Below are positions 26,711-35,721 of a stretch of DNA of 64,000 nucleotides, one piece after another. How positions within the stretch are numbered: position 1 is the stretch's first letter; each line of letters opens with the position of its first letter. A program made the position numbers and the translations under genes. The stretch covers positions 1 through 64,000 of the forward strand of contig JAFGDZ010000077.1 of assembly GCA_016931855.1 (NCBI GenBank), given 5' to 3'. The notes under the pieces were generated by a model that saw only the letters and a program-made list of their open reading frames with translations, had not been told where the DNA came from and did not search any database. Origin of the DNA: Bacteroidales bacterium. GTDB taxonomy: Bacteria > Bacteroidota > Bacteroidia > Bacteroidales > Tenuifilaceae.

Positions 26711-27472
26711 ATGTTGCGTGCAGTTCTTGTTGACGATGAGGTTGCAGCAATCCGATCACTGGAACTGCTACTAAGCCAGGTTTGTTCCGATGTGGAGGTT
26801 GTTGCCGTTGCCCGATCGGGCGAGGAGGCTCTTGATGTGGTTAGGCACTTTAGCCCCGATGTGGTTTTCCTTGATATCGAAATGCCCAAGGGCTCAGGGT
26901 TCGATTTTCTGCAAAGCTATCCCGACAGAACCTTCGATGTAATTTTTATAACAGCCTACAACCAGTACGCAATTAAGGCATTCCGGTTTAGCGCAGTGGA
27001 CTATATCCTAAAACCAATAGATATTGATGACCTTGAGCGTGCTGTTGGCAAGGTGCGTGAGAGTAGAAAATCGCAAATGAGTAGCCGCGCCCGCTACTAT
27101 GCGTTGTTCGAGAACCTTAAATCGGTAATCCCCTTCAAGCTTGCGCTGCCCAACCTTAAGGGTGGGCTTATTTATATTGATATCCGCGAGGTGGTTTGCT
27201 TTGCATCGGTTGCTGATGCAACATCTATTATTACCATTAACGACTCCGAGGTGCGAACCACCAAAACCCTCTCGGAGCTAGAATCGCTTATAGACGATAA
27301 GCACTTTTTTAGAATCTCTCATGACATGCTTATAAACCTCCGTTGTGTTAAGGAGTTCCAAAAAAATAAAGGCGTTGTTCAGCTTGAGGGAAACTACACC
27401 ATCCCCGTTCCGCCCGATAGGCGCGAGATGTTTGTAGAGCTCCTGCTAGTATGCAACAAGCGCCAGGAGTAG
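26711..27472 (+). CDS. LytTR-family response regulator
   Basis: 253 residues. The receiver domain (1-120) has the acidic pocket V-D-D-E and phospho-acceptor D55 in F-L-D-I-E-M-P, and K-P at its end. The LytTR DNA-binding domain (about 145-250) has F-F-R-I-S-H-D-M-L-I-N-L, typical of the family. It is the probable partner of the LytS-type kinase at 21094-24090, with three genes between them; such pairs are usually adjacent. Confidence 0.9.
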   Translation: MLRAVLVDDEVAAIRSLELLLSQVCSDVEVVAVARSGEEALDVVRHFSPDVVFLDIEMPKGSGFDFLQSYPDRTFDVIFITAYNQYAIKAFRFSAVDYILKPIDIDDLERAVGKVRESRKSQMSSRARYYALFENLKSVIPFKLALPNLKGGLIYIDIREVVCFASVADATSIITINDSEVRTTKTLSELESLIDDKHFFRISHDMLINLRCVKEFQKNKGVVQLEGNYTIPVPPDRREMFVELLLVCNKRQE

Positions 27473-27533
27473 CCCTGCTGCCTAATTGCATGCAGCCCAC
27501 TGCTTTTTCATTTTCACTCTCGACTTTCTTTGC

Positions 27534-27541
27534 TACCTTTG
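27534..27541 (+). promoter_or_regulatory. Candidate -7 element for ruvX
   Basis: TACCTTTG is an exact TAnnTTTG match 10-16 bases before the two possible TTG start codons. Transcription from it would begin around 27548, so an upstream start in the open frame (27486) would be untranscribed from this promoter. No clear TTG is visible at -33. Confidence 0.5.
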
Positions 27542-27557
27542 TGCAAAAATTTTGCAC

Positions 27558-27971
27558 TTGGGACGAATTCTAGCACTCGACGTAGGTCGCAAGAGGACTG
27601 GCATTGCCATTTCCGATCCTCTTAAAATGATTGCAAACGGAATTAAAACCGTTGGCACGGCTGAGGTTGAGGCGTTTATTGCCAATTACACTAAAACCGA
27701 AAACCTAGAGGCCTTGGTTATTGGGTACCCTAAGCAGATGAACAATCAGCCCTCAGAAGCTGTTAAGTATATCAATCCGCTTATTAATCGCCTTAAAAAG
27801 GTTTTTCCTGAAATCCCCATTCACCTTGCCGATGAGCGGTTTACTTCTGTTCTGGCGCACCGTGCAATGATAGAGGGAGGCGTTAAAAAGAAGGATAGGC
27901 AAAACAAGGCGCTTGCCGATACAATTAGCGCCGCCATTATTTTACAATCGTTTTTAGATTACCAGAAATAG
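27558..27971 (+). CDS. ruvX: Putative Holliday junction resolvase / pre-16S rRNA nuclease (YqgF)
   Basis: RNase H-like fold, 137 residues from a TTG start. Motifs: I-L-A-L-D-V-G-R-K-R-T-G-I-A (first Asp), V-I-G-Y-P-K, and L-A-D-E-R-F-T-S (Glu/Asp). YqgF is associated with 16S rRNA maturation and possibly junction resolution. No in-frame ATG lies near the conserved N terminus, so TTG at 27558 or 27552 is the likely start. A promoter box immediately upstream suggests a nearly leaderless mRNA. def follows after eight bases. Confidence 0.88.
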   Translation: MGRILALDVGRKRTGIAISDPLKMIANGIKTVGTAEVEAFIANYTKTENLEALVIGYPKQMNNQPSEAVKYINPLINRLKKVFPEIPIHLADERFTSVLAHRAMIEGGVKKKDRQNKALADTISAAIILQSFLDYQK

Positions 27972-27979
27972 GTTTTGTA

Positions 27980-28531
27980 ATGATTAGACCAGTTTACATT
28001 TACGGCTCATCGGTTTTGCGCAAGGTTGCGCAGAACATTTCGCCCGATTATCCAAACATCAAAGAGCTTATAACCGATATGTTCGAGACCATGTACCACT
28101 CCGATGGTGTTGGCCTTGCTGCACCTCAAATTGGGCTCTCCATTCGCCTTTTTGTTATTGATGCAACCCCCTTTGAGGAGGACGATGAGGATGTGAAGGA
28201 TTTTAAAAAGGTTTTTATCAACGCTAAAATTATTGAGCGTTCGGGCGAGCGAAAGCTCTTTAACGAGGGGTGCCTTAGCATTCCCAACATTCGCGAGGAT
28301 GTGGAGCGCGACGACGTTATTCGCATGCAGTATCTTGATGAGAACTTTGAGCCACACGAGGAGGAGTATAGCGGAATCCGCGCCCGTATTATTCAGCATG
28401 AGTACGACCACCTTGAGGGCATGCTTTTTACCGATAAGGTTTCCCCAATTAGGCGTCAGCTGCTTCGGAATAAGCTTGCTGGCATAACTAAGGGCCGATT
28501 CTCTATCGACTATAAGTTTAGGTTGGCATAG
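27980..28531 (+). CDS. def: Peptide deformylase
   Basis: Removes the N-formyl group from nascent proteins. The three motifs are intact: G-V-G-L-A-A-P-Q, E-G-C-L-S-I-P (metal Cys) and Q-H-E-Y-D-H-L (two metal His and the catalytic Glu). 183 residues, normal length, with an acidic insertion E-E-D-D-E-D-V between motifs 1 and 2 that is common in this phylum. It starts eight bases after ruvX and is likely co-transcribed with it. Confidence 0.96.
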   Translation: MIRPVYIYGSSVLRKVAQNISPDYPNIKELITDMFETMYHSDGVGLAAPQIGLSIRLFVIDATPFEEDDEDVKDFKKVFINAKIIERSGERKLFNEGCLSIPNIREDVERDDVIRMQYLDENFEPHEEEYSGIRARIIQHEYDHLEGMLFTDKVSPIRRQLLRNKLAGITKGRFSIDYKFRLA

Positions 28532-28648
28532 TTTTACTTTCCCCTTAATATAATGTTGCCTTACTAGTTGATCCCCTTTAGTGGGCACGCAGGCACTATT
28601 TGGCTCTTAACAAAGCGCTTTAATAAGCAGCATTACAATTTAATGTAT

Positions 28649-28681
28649 AATCTTCCCTTGCATATCAGGGGGAGATTTTTT
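28649..28681 (+). terminator. Probable terminator after def
   Basis: AATCTTCCC (28649-28657) pairs imperfectly with GGGGGAGATT (about 28668-28677), followed by a T run. It lies 120 bases after def. Confidence 0.6.
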
Positions 28682-28782
28682 TTGCCCAAGCGAATAGCTG
28701 CATCTAGCGTATTTGCTTGACTCGTTTTGTATCAATTTGTAAATTGATATTTAACAGCAAGTTAAAATGCTAGTTAGGGTCT

Positions 28783-30909
28783 ATGGGCTATCCATCAAGT
28801 TATAAAGAAATCCCCTTTCTCCGGTTGCTAGTTCCCCTAGTTGCGGGTATTAGCTTGGGTATTATAAGTAGGCCTTTGTTCGATGCTGCAATGGTTCTTT
28901 CCGTTGTTCTGGTATCGTTCTGCGTAGTTCTTATTGCGCTATTTCTTTCCCGAAGGTGGCCGCTGCGCCATATCTATGGTGTTACCCTTAACCTGTTCCT
29001 GATTATTGTAGGCTACTCAGCGGTTACGTTAAAGCCTACTGCCAGCGTGTTAACCGAAGGGAAGCCTCTTTGCGTTGTGGCACAGCTTGTTGAGCCTCCT
29101 ATAGTAAGGGAGCGGAGCGTTCGTATGCAGGTGAAGCTGGAGGGCGAGTGGCGCAATGGCCTGTTCTATAGTATTGATGAGCGTATGCTGTTGTACTTCT
29201 CTCAAACCGATACTAATGCCTTTGACCTGCAATACGGCGACATAATAGGGTTAAGACTTAAACCAAAGTTCCCTGCACCACCCCAAAATCCAGAGGAGTT
29301 TAGCTATAAGAGGTACTTAGCTCGGCGAGGTGTATTTGCCACAGCATTTGTGCGGAACAACGAGTGGCTCCTTGTTGACCATGGCGGAAACCCTTTGTTT
29401 GCTTTTGCTTACCGCTTGCAGGAAAATATGATAGCGTTACTAATCCGCTCTGGGTTAAAGGATCAGGAGCTGGCTGTTGCCTCAGCATTATCAATGGGCT
29501 ACAAAACCCTACTCGACGACGAAACCCGACGAGTTTACTCTGGCTCAGGGGCAATGCACCTACTGGCGGTGTCGGGCTTGCACGTTGGGCTTCTTTTCGT
29601 ACTGCTCTCGTGGCTCCTTGCATCGCTAAAAGGCACAAGGAGCGGGCGACTTATTCGCTTTGTTGCGCTGATGGCATTTCTGTGGTTTTTTGCTGTGCTA
29701 ACGGGATTGTCGCCATCGGTGCAGCGATCGGCATTTATGTTCTCAATGGTGGCGCTGGCCGAGGTTACCACTAAGCGCTCAAGTATTTTTAATACCCTTA
29801 CTGCCTCAGCCTTTGTGCTGCTGGTTATTAATCCCTTTAACTTGGTTGAGATAGGGTTTCAGCTATCCTACCTTGCCGTTTTTTCTATTCTTGTTTTCAG
29901 TCCCATTTTAACGGGGATGGCTAGTCCTAACTATAGAATAACAAAACGGCTATGGGAGCTGCTGATGGTTTCTGTTGCAGCCCAAATTGGGACAACTGCC
30001 ATTAGTGTTTTTTACTTTAATCAGTTTCCAAGCTATTTCTGGGCTACAAATCTTTTTGCCGTTCCCTTGGCAACGTGGTCGTTGTACCTTTTAATTGCGC
30101 TCTACGCCTTTGCTCCGGTACCATTGGTATCGGAGTGGATAGGCTGGCTTTCCAATATTGCCATTGGCTTGCTAAACAAGGGGCTTGCAACCATAGAGGC
30201 AGCACCAGGCGCCACGTTGCAGGGGCTCCACTTAAGCGGTACCCAGTTTATGCTGCTGATGCTTTTGCTGGTGTTTGCCATTTGGTGGATATTTAAGGGT
30301 AGAGTACAGCGTATTCTGGTGTTTCTATTAGTAGTTGCTGCTCTAGCTGGGGAAACGGCACTAAAAAAAATTGGGCAGAGCAAAGCATCGGAGGCATTGG
30401 TGCTAAGCTCCTATGGAAAATCGGCTATTGTTTTTGTTGATGGCAATAGCGCGCTTGCCCTTCTCGATAGCTCGTTGTACAGCAATATTGAGCAGCGTAA
30501 GTTTCTTTTGGGTAAGCTCATGGCAAGTAGAGGGTGTTTCTCATCGGCTCAGTATCTCTCAATTAGCGACTCTACCTCTTGCCAAAAATCATTACGCACC
30601 ACAACCTTTGCAAAGGGAGAGGGGCTGCTTTTTGCCGATTATAAGGGGCAGCGTATTGCCATTCCTATTGGCGATGCGCTGGCGCGTAAGCGAACAAAAA
30701 ATCCTTTAGTAACAGATTATTTGATAGTTACTAAGGATTGCAAACTTCGTCCGCGCGCATTGCCTAAGCTCTTTAACCCAAGGGTTGTTATTGTTGACTC
30801 ATCGGTTCCAGAATGGAACGCTACCCTAATATTCGCTTCGTTCAACCCTTCGCAAACAGAGTATTGGCACACGCTTAGCAATGGTTACTATAGAATAGGG
30901 GACAAGTAG
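28783..30909 (+). CDS. ComEC/Rec2-family DNA-uptake channel protein
   Basis: 708 residues. The N terminus has several membrane helices and a soluble DUF4131-type region (about 100-200; F-Y-S-I-D-E-R, G-D-I-I-G-L-R-L-K). The competence domain follows (about 235-500), containing the highly conserved H-L-L-A-V-S-G-L-H-V-G and many transmembrane helices. The C-terminal part (about 540-708) occupies the metallo-beta-lactamase-like position but lacks any H-x-H-x-D-H motif, so that domain is degenerate. This short ComEC type is usual in Bacteroidota. The protein would conduct single-stranded DNA across the inner membrane, but no other competence gene is nearby. Confidence 0.88.
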   Translation: MGYPSSYKEIPFLRLLVPLVAGISLGIISRPLFDAAMVLSVVLVSFCVVLIALFLSRRWPLRHIYGVTLNLFLIIVGYSAVTLKPTASVLTEGKPLCVVAQLVEPPIVRERSVRMQVKLEGEWRNGLFYSIDERMLLYFSQTDTNAFDLQYGDIIGLRLKPKFPAPPQNPEEFSYKRYLARRGVFATAFVRNNEWLLVDHGGNPLFAFAYRLQENMIALLIRSGLKDQELAVASALSMGYKTLLDDETRRVYSGSGAMHLLAVSGLHVGLLFVLLSWLLASLKGTRSGRLIRFVALMAFLWFFAVLTGLSPSVQRSAFMFSMVALAEVTTKRSSIFNTLTASAFVLLVINPFNLVEIGFQLSYLAVFSILVFSPILTGMASPNYRITKRLWELLMVSVAAQIGTTAISVFYFNQFPSYFWATNLFAVPLATWSLYLLIALYAFAPVPLVSEWIGWLSNIAIGLLNKGLATIEAAPGATLQGLHLSGTQFMLLMLLLVFAIWWIFKGRVQRILVFLLVVAALAGETALKKIGQSKASEALVLSSYGKSAIVFVDGNSALALLDSSLYSNIEQRKFLLGKLMASRGCFSSAQYLSISDSTSCQKSLRTTTFAKGEGLLFADYKGQRIAIPIGDALARKRTKNPLVTDYLIVTKDCKLRPRALPKLFNPRVVIVDSSVPEWNATLIFASFNPSQTEYWHTLSNGYYRIGDK

Positions 30910-31099
30910 AGCATTCCTGCATAACCTTTGTATAAGGATGTGCTACGCTAACCTTTCATTGCCCATTATCTGTCACTTTTAAGTAATAAAAGGCTAAACG
31001 TCTGCTTTTTTAAGCTTAATTTGCAAGTTGTTTTGTGCAGTTTTTTGCAACAGCTATTACTGCTTATCGTATTATAATAGAATTAGTTAACCTACTTAA

Positions 31100-32440
31100 A
31101 TGAATATTATTGTTGCGGGTGCAGGCGAGGTTGGAACCCATTTGGCTAAAATGCTTTCGAACGAGTATCATGAGATTACCGTAATTGATCCCGATGCCGA
31201 TAAGCTGGACGAGATAGCCTCAAGTTCCGATCTGATTACCGTTGTTGGCTCTGCTACCTCTATTGCTGCACTTAAAGAGGCCAATATTAAAAAGGCCGAT
31301 CTGTTTATTGCCGTTGCCCACTCGGAGGAAACAAACATTATATCGGCAACGCTGGCTAAGCGATTGGGAGCAAAAAAGGTTATTGCCCGTATTGATAATA
31401 ACGAGTACCTACTGCCCAATAACAAGGAGATTTTTCTAAATCTGGGTATCGACTCCCTAATTTACCCGGAGAAACTTGCCGCCCGTGAGGTTATTGGCCT
31501 ATTGGGCCAAACCAGCTCTACGGAGTATGTCGATTTTTCTGGAGGAAAGCTCTCCCTTGCCGTGTTCCGATTGGAGGAGGATGCACCCGTTATTGACCAA
31601 ACACTACTGCAGGCCACAAAGGATCATCATACCCTAGAGTACCGCGCTGTGGCCATATCGCGCGAGGGCGAAACCATTATCCCACGGGGCAACGACCAGT
31701 TTAAGGTGAAAGACTTGGTGTATGTTATTGCCAATCAGGGCGGTCTTGGCGATATGCTCAAGTACTCGGGCAAAACCAATATCGATGTACATAATTTAAT
31801 GATTCTAGGGGGAAGCCGCATTGCCGTTCGTATTGCCAGCGACCTGGAGAAGCACGTAAATATAAAGCTCATTGAGGAGGATAAGGAGAAGAGCAGCCGC
31901 CTAGCTAACTACTTTAAGAATACGCTGGTTATTCAGGGCGATGGCCGTAATACCGATTTGCTAATTGAGGAAGGGCTTGAGTACATGGACGCCTTTGTTG
32001 CCGTTACGGGCAACTCCGAGACCAACATCCTTTCCTGCATGGTGGCTAAGCGCTTGGGTGTGAAGAAAACTATTGCCGAGATTGAGAATATTGATTACAT
32101 TAAACTTGCAGAAAGTATTGGTATTGATACCGTTATTAACAAGAAGCTAATTACTGCCAGCCGTATTTTCCGCTACACCATGAGCACCGATGTATCGGCC
32201 ATTAAGTGCCTTACGGGTTCCGATGCCGAGGTTATTGAGTTTATAGTTAAGCCCGGCTCGCCTGCTACCAAAGGGCGCATTAAGGATATTAACTTCCCCA
32301 AGGATGCCATTATTGGTGGCGTTGTACGAGGCGATAAGTCCTTTATTGCCAAGGGCGACACCGTGATTAGCGCTTACGATAGGGTTGTGGTTTTTGCCCT
32401 GCCATCGGCCATTAATAAGGTTGGGCGCTTCTTTAATTAG
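31100..32440 (+). CDS. trkA: Trk-type potassium uptake regulatory subunit
   Basis: 446 residues made of two RCK halves. Each half has a nucleotide-binding motif (G-A-G-E-V-G at 7-12; a second starting L-G-G-S-R-I-A near residue 235), an acidic D-x-D at the end of strand two, and a TrkA_C domain. It gates the TrkH channel in response to nucleotides. trkH is not next to it here and the gene is followed by a terminator, so the channel subunit must lie elsewhere. Confidence 0.94.
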   Translation: MNIIVAGAGEVGTHLAKMLSNEYHEITVIDPDADKLDEIASSSDLITVVGSATSIAALKEANIKKADLFIAVAHSEETNIISATLAKRLGAKKVIARIDNNEYLLPNNKEIFLNLGIDSLIYPEKLAAREVIGLLGQTSSTEYVDFSGGKLSLAVFRLEEDAPVIDQTLLQATKDHHTLEYRAVAISREGETIIPRGNDQFKVKDLVYVIANQGGLGDMLKYSGKTNIDVHNLMILGGSRIAVRIASDLEKHVNIKLIEEDKEKSSRLANYFKNTLVIQGDGRNTDLLIEEGLEYMDAFVAVTGNSETNILSCMVAKRLGVKKTIAEIENIDYIKLAESIGIDTVINKKLITASRIFRYTMSTDVSAIKCLTGSDAEVIEFIVKPGSPATKGRIKDINFPKDAIIGGVVRGDKSFIAKGDTVISAYDRVVVFALPSAINKVGRFFN

Positions 32441-32508
32441 TTGTGTGTTGCATTTATCTGCTTGAATATCCACTATTTAAATCGTATGTTCTTTCTGAAG
32501 TTGATATA

Positions 32509-32548
32509 GCAGAGGGTGATAAACGTTAAGGACACCCTCTGCTTTTTA
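32509..32548 (+). terminator. Intrinsic terminator after trkA
   Basis: AGCAGAGGGTG (32509-32519) pairs with CACCCTCTGCT (32533-32543), with a T run. Confidence 0.88.
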
Positions 32549-32691
32549 TTACCTTGAGTGGATTAGAGGTATTGATGGATAATATACGTTCTAATAGTTT
32601 GTATCTTGTGCTTTAGAAGGTTAGGGAGGGAAAGTCTTTGCATTAAGTTTCTTGCAAGTATTGCAAAACTATTGCTATTCCAGAGGTCTTG

Positions 32692-33441
32692 TTATACTCC
32701 AATAATCGACTTGATAATTAGCGGAGATGCCCCCACCACATTAGCAATAAAATGCACCCAAAATGCAGGTATTATGCTATCTGTTTTCTCCCTATAGTAA
32801 GCTGCCAAAAGTCCAATAATAGTTGTATTAAAAACAATAAACGCTACAAACCACATCCCCATTCCCGCTTTAAGTAAGGATAGGTGCATCGCTCCAAATG
32901 CTAATCCCGAAAGAATTACGGGAAGACTCAGTTTTAGGAATTTTAAATGCTTCCATTGCTGAATAAATCCTTGAAAAAATCCTCGAACAAATACCTCTTC
33001 GCAAAGGCTGGACCATATCCATACAGTAAGTATCATTTCTGGTATCGATCTGTGTTCGGGGAATGCTGTTGAGTTTCCTGTAGGAAATGTATTGTTCAGG
33101 ATACCCATAAATAGAATTCCTCCAAATATCATTGAGGCAAACGTAATTCCAATAACTTTAAGCGTAACTATTGGATATTTAATGTTTTGGGCTCTGTTAA
33201 ATCCATACCCATTCAGGTTTCCTTTATTTACAAGTAGTATGGTAGTAACAGATAGTATAAGCATGTATAGTTTATATATGGCATTTTTTATGTAGAAACT
33301 CATTTCCCAAAACGGTTCTACAGCATCAATGGATATTTTGGATAGGATAGTGCTTACCAATTTTATGGCTAAGCCTATTACTATTGCGCTTATAACTGCC
33401 CGCCAAGGGTTTTTCTTAAGGTATTCAACAAGGGTATTCAT
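32692..33441 (-). CDS. CPBP-family intramembrane protease
   Basis: 249 residues with about six to seven transmembrane helices. The three family motifs are present: S-L-C-E-E-V-F-V-R-G-F (E-E-x-x-x-R), F-G-A-M-H-L-S (F-x-x-x-H), and a final H-F-I-A-N-V (H-x-x-x-N/D). CPBP (Abi) proteases cleave within membranes, and some bacterial members are linked to bacteriocin self-immunity. It starts three bases after the stop of the TrmB-like regulator and is expected to be co-transcribed with it. Confidence 0.88.
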   Translation of the reverse strand: MNTLVEYLKKNPWRAVISAIVIGLAIKLVSTILSKISIDAVEPFWEMSFYIKNAIYKLYMLILSVTTILLVNKGNLNGYGFNRAQNIKYPIVTLKVIGITFASMIFGGILFMGILNNTFPTGNSTAFPEHRSIPEMILTVWIWSSLCEEVFVRGFFQGFIQQWKHLKFLKLSLPVILSGLAFGAMHLSLLKAGMGMWFVAFIVFNTTIIGLLAAYYREKTDSIIPAFWVHFIANVVGASPLIIKSIIGV

Positions 33442-33444
33442 GGG

Positions 33445-34284
33445 TTATAGTTTTTGAAGTTTGTTAAATCCTGGAACATTTGTATTAAAGAAGAAGCGTT
33501 GGTTGTTAAGGATCTGTTTTGCAGCACTCTCAAAATCGGGATTGTTCTCCTCGTTCATAATTCTAAGAACAGTCTGTTCTTTTAGCATGCCCGCGTGTAG
33601 TATGCATGATATGTAGGTGCTGTTGCTCCAAACGGCTTGTTTCACTTTTTTTAGGTCGTTATCCATTAGGGCTATTAGGTGCTCTTCTCCGTCTATTACA
33701 AGGTTTAGCTGCTGGCTTTTCCAGTGGTTTGATGCTTTGCTCCCAATGGACGCACAAATCGTGCTTGCTCCTTTTATCTTAATGGGTTGATAGGCTTCTA
33801 CCTGAATGTCAATTCCTCGTTGTGCTGCTTCTTCAATGTAGGGAACAACCTCATTTAGCGCCTGAGGAAAAGCATCGATTACGGCAACTGTTTTGCAGCG
33901 GCTCATCATGGAGCGGAATCGCTCAAAAACTAGTGGTACCGAGTCTATGGAGTAGGAGGTTTGATCTTCTGCTGCGTTCTCCAAATTGCTAAGTAGCGTC
34001 CTTGCTGTGTTAGATTTATCAATTATCGATTTCTCGTAGAGGTTAAAGAATTCGTTAGGATTAACGGCTTTGCACAGCTTATTCTTATTGTCTTCTACTA
34101 TTACAGCTCCTTTCTGCGCAAGCGATTCTATTGCCTTGTAAACATTTGCTGTGGGCTTATTTAGCTGTTTACCAATTTTATATGCAGTTGAGGGAGGGTG
34201 GGTTAGGAGATGTACGTAAACATCTGCTTCGAGTCTGTTAAACCCAATTTCTAGTAATATCTCTGTGTTTTTTACCATTAGCAT
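33445..34284 (-). CDS. TrmB-like winged-helix transcriptional regulator
   Basis: About 279 residues from ATG 34284 (ATG 34278 or TTG 34299 also possible). The N-terminal winged helix matches the TrmB/sugar-regulator pattern: G-F-N-R-L-E-A-D-V-Y-V-H-L-L, then A-Y-K-I-G-K-Q-L-N-K-P-T-A-N-V-Y-K-A-I-E-S-L. The C-terminal part (about 120-240) resembles a phospholipase-D-like/TrmB effector region. It forms a two-gene unit with the CPBP protease. The ligand is unknown. Confidence 0.82.
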   Translation of the reverse strand: MLMVKNTEILLEIGFNRLEADVYVHLLTHPPSTAYKIGKQLNKPTANVYKAIESLAQKGAVIVEDNKNKLCKAVNPNEFFNLYEKSIIDKSNTARTLLSNLENAAEDQTSYSIDSVPLVFERFRSMMSRCKTVAVIDAFPQALNEVVPYIEEAAQRGIDIQVEAYQPIKIKGASTICASIGSKASNHWKSQQLNLVIDGEEHLIALMDNDLKKVKQAVWSNSTYISCILHAGMLKEQTVLRIMNEENNPDFESAAKQILNNQRFFFNTNVPGFNKLQKL

Positions 34285-34398
34285 TGGTTTTAATGTCAAT
34301 ACAAATATTGCTAATAATATAATAAAAAACTACTACTAAAACATATTTTTAAAAAGGATGAGATTGAGGATGCTATTTCCCATACTCCTCTCCCTCCC

Positions 34399-34434
34399 AA
34401 AATAAAAGCCCCAACGCATTGCTGCATTGGGGCT
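34399..34434 (-). terminator. Terminator for the Mrp/NifX gene block
   Basis: AGCCCCAA (34407-34414) pairs with TTGGGGCT (34427-34434). Read on the minus strand, the stem is followed by TTTTATTTT. Confidence 0.8.
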
Positions 34435-34536
34435 GCTGCTTTTTGAGGGTGTAAAAAGCAGCGTGTACTCTTGTTACATGCTTGCCTGCTAATTGTAAAA
34501 AGGAGCCTGTAGTGCTTGCATAACCAATGGGCAATC

Positions 34537-35340
34537 CTATTTTAGCACGGCTGTTGCAACAAGTTGTTCCGTGATGCTGTCAAACGCATCAACCACAAGT
34601 TTATTGGCTTGGCTGTAAACGCTCATGCCTTTACCTGCGGCTTCGCCAACCTCAGTAACCAATGGAATTTGTCCTAGTAGCTTGGTGTTGTACTCTTTGG
34701 CTAAAGTTTCTCCTCCTCCTTGGCCAAAAATAAAGTACTTCTCATCGGGGTGGGGCTGTGGGGTAAACCACGACATGTTCTCAATTACCCCTACTATGGG
34801 CACGTTAATATCGGGGTTGCGGAACATGGATGCGGCTTTGCGGGCATCGTTTATCGCAATCTCCTGAGGCGTTGTTACTATAAGGGCTCCAGAAATGGCG
34901 TACTTCTGTACGGCAGTTATCTGTATGTCGCTTGTGCCAGGAGGGAAGTCTATAACCATGTAGTCAATATCGCCCCACTGGGTATTCTCTAGCAGTTGCG
35001 ATAGCGCGTTGGCCGCCATTGGTCCACGCCAAATTAGGCTTTGGTTGTTCTTTACAAAGAACCCAATGGACATAATCTTTACGCCGTACTTCTCAATAGG
35101 GAACATCTGCTCCTTCTCGCCCTCGCGTTTAACCTCTGGCTGCTCGTTCTCAATACCAAACATTTTTGGGATTGATGGGCCAAAGATATCAGCATCAACC
35201 AAAGCGGTTTTAAACCCGTTGCGGGTTAGCGCAATGGCTAGGTTCGATGATACGGTTGATTTTCCAACACCTCCTTTCCCCGAGGCCACAACAATGATGT
35301 TCTTTACTCCGGGGAGCTCAATTTTTGCAATGGGATTCAT
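34537..35340 (-). CDS. Mrp/NBP35-family Fe-S cluster carrier ATPase
   Basis: 267 residues. A deviant Walker A G-K-G-G-V-G-K-S-T (about 22-30), D-A-D-I-F-G-P-S-I-P and D-F-P-P-G-T-S-D are the Mrp/ApbC signatures. There is no N-terminal DUF59 domain, and the C-x-x-C at the C-terminal side of many Mrp proteins (E-N-M-S-W-F region) is absent: the segment reads E-N-M-S-W-F-T-P-Q-P. That may reduce classical cluster carrying, or the protein may work with its NifX-like neighbours. It is the last gene of a minus-strand block of nine. Confidence 0.9.
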   Translation of the reverse strand: MNPIAKIELPGVKNIIVVASGKGGVGKSTVSSNLAIALTRNGFKTALVDADIFGPSIPKMFGIENEQPEVKREGEKEQMFPIEKYGVKIMSIGFFVKNNQSLIWRGPMAANALSQLLENTQWGDIDYMVIDFPPGTSDIQITAVQKYAISGALIVTTPQEIAINDARKAASMFRNPDINVPIVGVIENMSWFTPQPHPDEKYFIFGQGGGETLAKEYNTKLLGQIPLVTEVGEAAGKGMSVYSQANKLVVDAFDSITEQLVATAVLK

Positions 35341-35375
35341 ATTCTGAAACAGTATTTTGGTTTTTCTGACTCTAG

Positions 35376-35714
35376 TTATAGCTGCTTTAGGCTGCCATTT
35401 TTGTAGCTGTTGTAGGCCTGCTCTAGCGTTAGGTTATGGGCATCAACAAAAATTTTCATGTTTAAATTTTTGAGTGCTGTTGCTGCGGTATCGCCTGGGC
35501 CATTGCCTGTAATTAGCACATCGGGCTTTAGCTCGTACATTTTTTGAGCGGTTGCTGTACCTGCGCCGTGGGCTTCGTTTTTTACTGCGCTATTGTCAAT
35601 AACCTCAAGTTGTTGGGTTTCCTCGTTAAGGATTACAATGAACTCTGTGCGGCCAAAGCGGGAATCTATTTGTGAGTCCCATGTTGTGCCTACTGCTGTG
35701 AATGCTATTTTCAT
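35376..35714 (-). CDS. NifX/NifB-like (dinitrogenase FeMo-cofactor type) small protein 1
   Basis: 112 residues of the Nitro_FeMo-Co fold. S-R-F-G-R near residue 18, A-H-G-A-G-T-A-T-A in the middle, D-V-L-I-T-G-N-G-P-G-D-T-A and Y-N-S-Y-K-N-G-S-L at the end are family landmarks. Related small proteins bind metal-sulfur clusters (NifX, NafY, the ORP protein). No nitrogenase genes are present, so a role in FeMo-cofactor synthesis is unlikely. It starts eight bases after the stop of the MinD-type ATPase gene. Confidence 0.88.
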   Translation of the reverse strand: MKIAFTAVGTTWDSQIDSRFGRTEFIVILNEETQQLEVIDNSAVKNEAHGAGTATAQKMYELKPDVLITGNGPGDTAATALKNLNMKIFVDAHNLTLEQAYNSYKNGSLKQL

Positions 35715-35721
35715 GTTGATA

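Noticed and set aside
27486-27551. N-terminal extension of ruvX beginning at an upstream ATG
   Set aside because: The extension (Cys/Phe-rich) is not family-like and lies upstream of the predicted transcription start.
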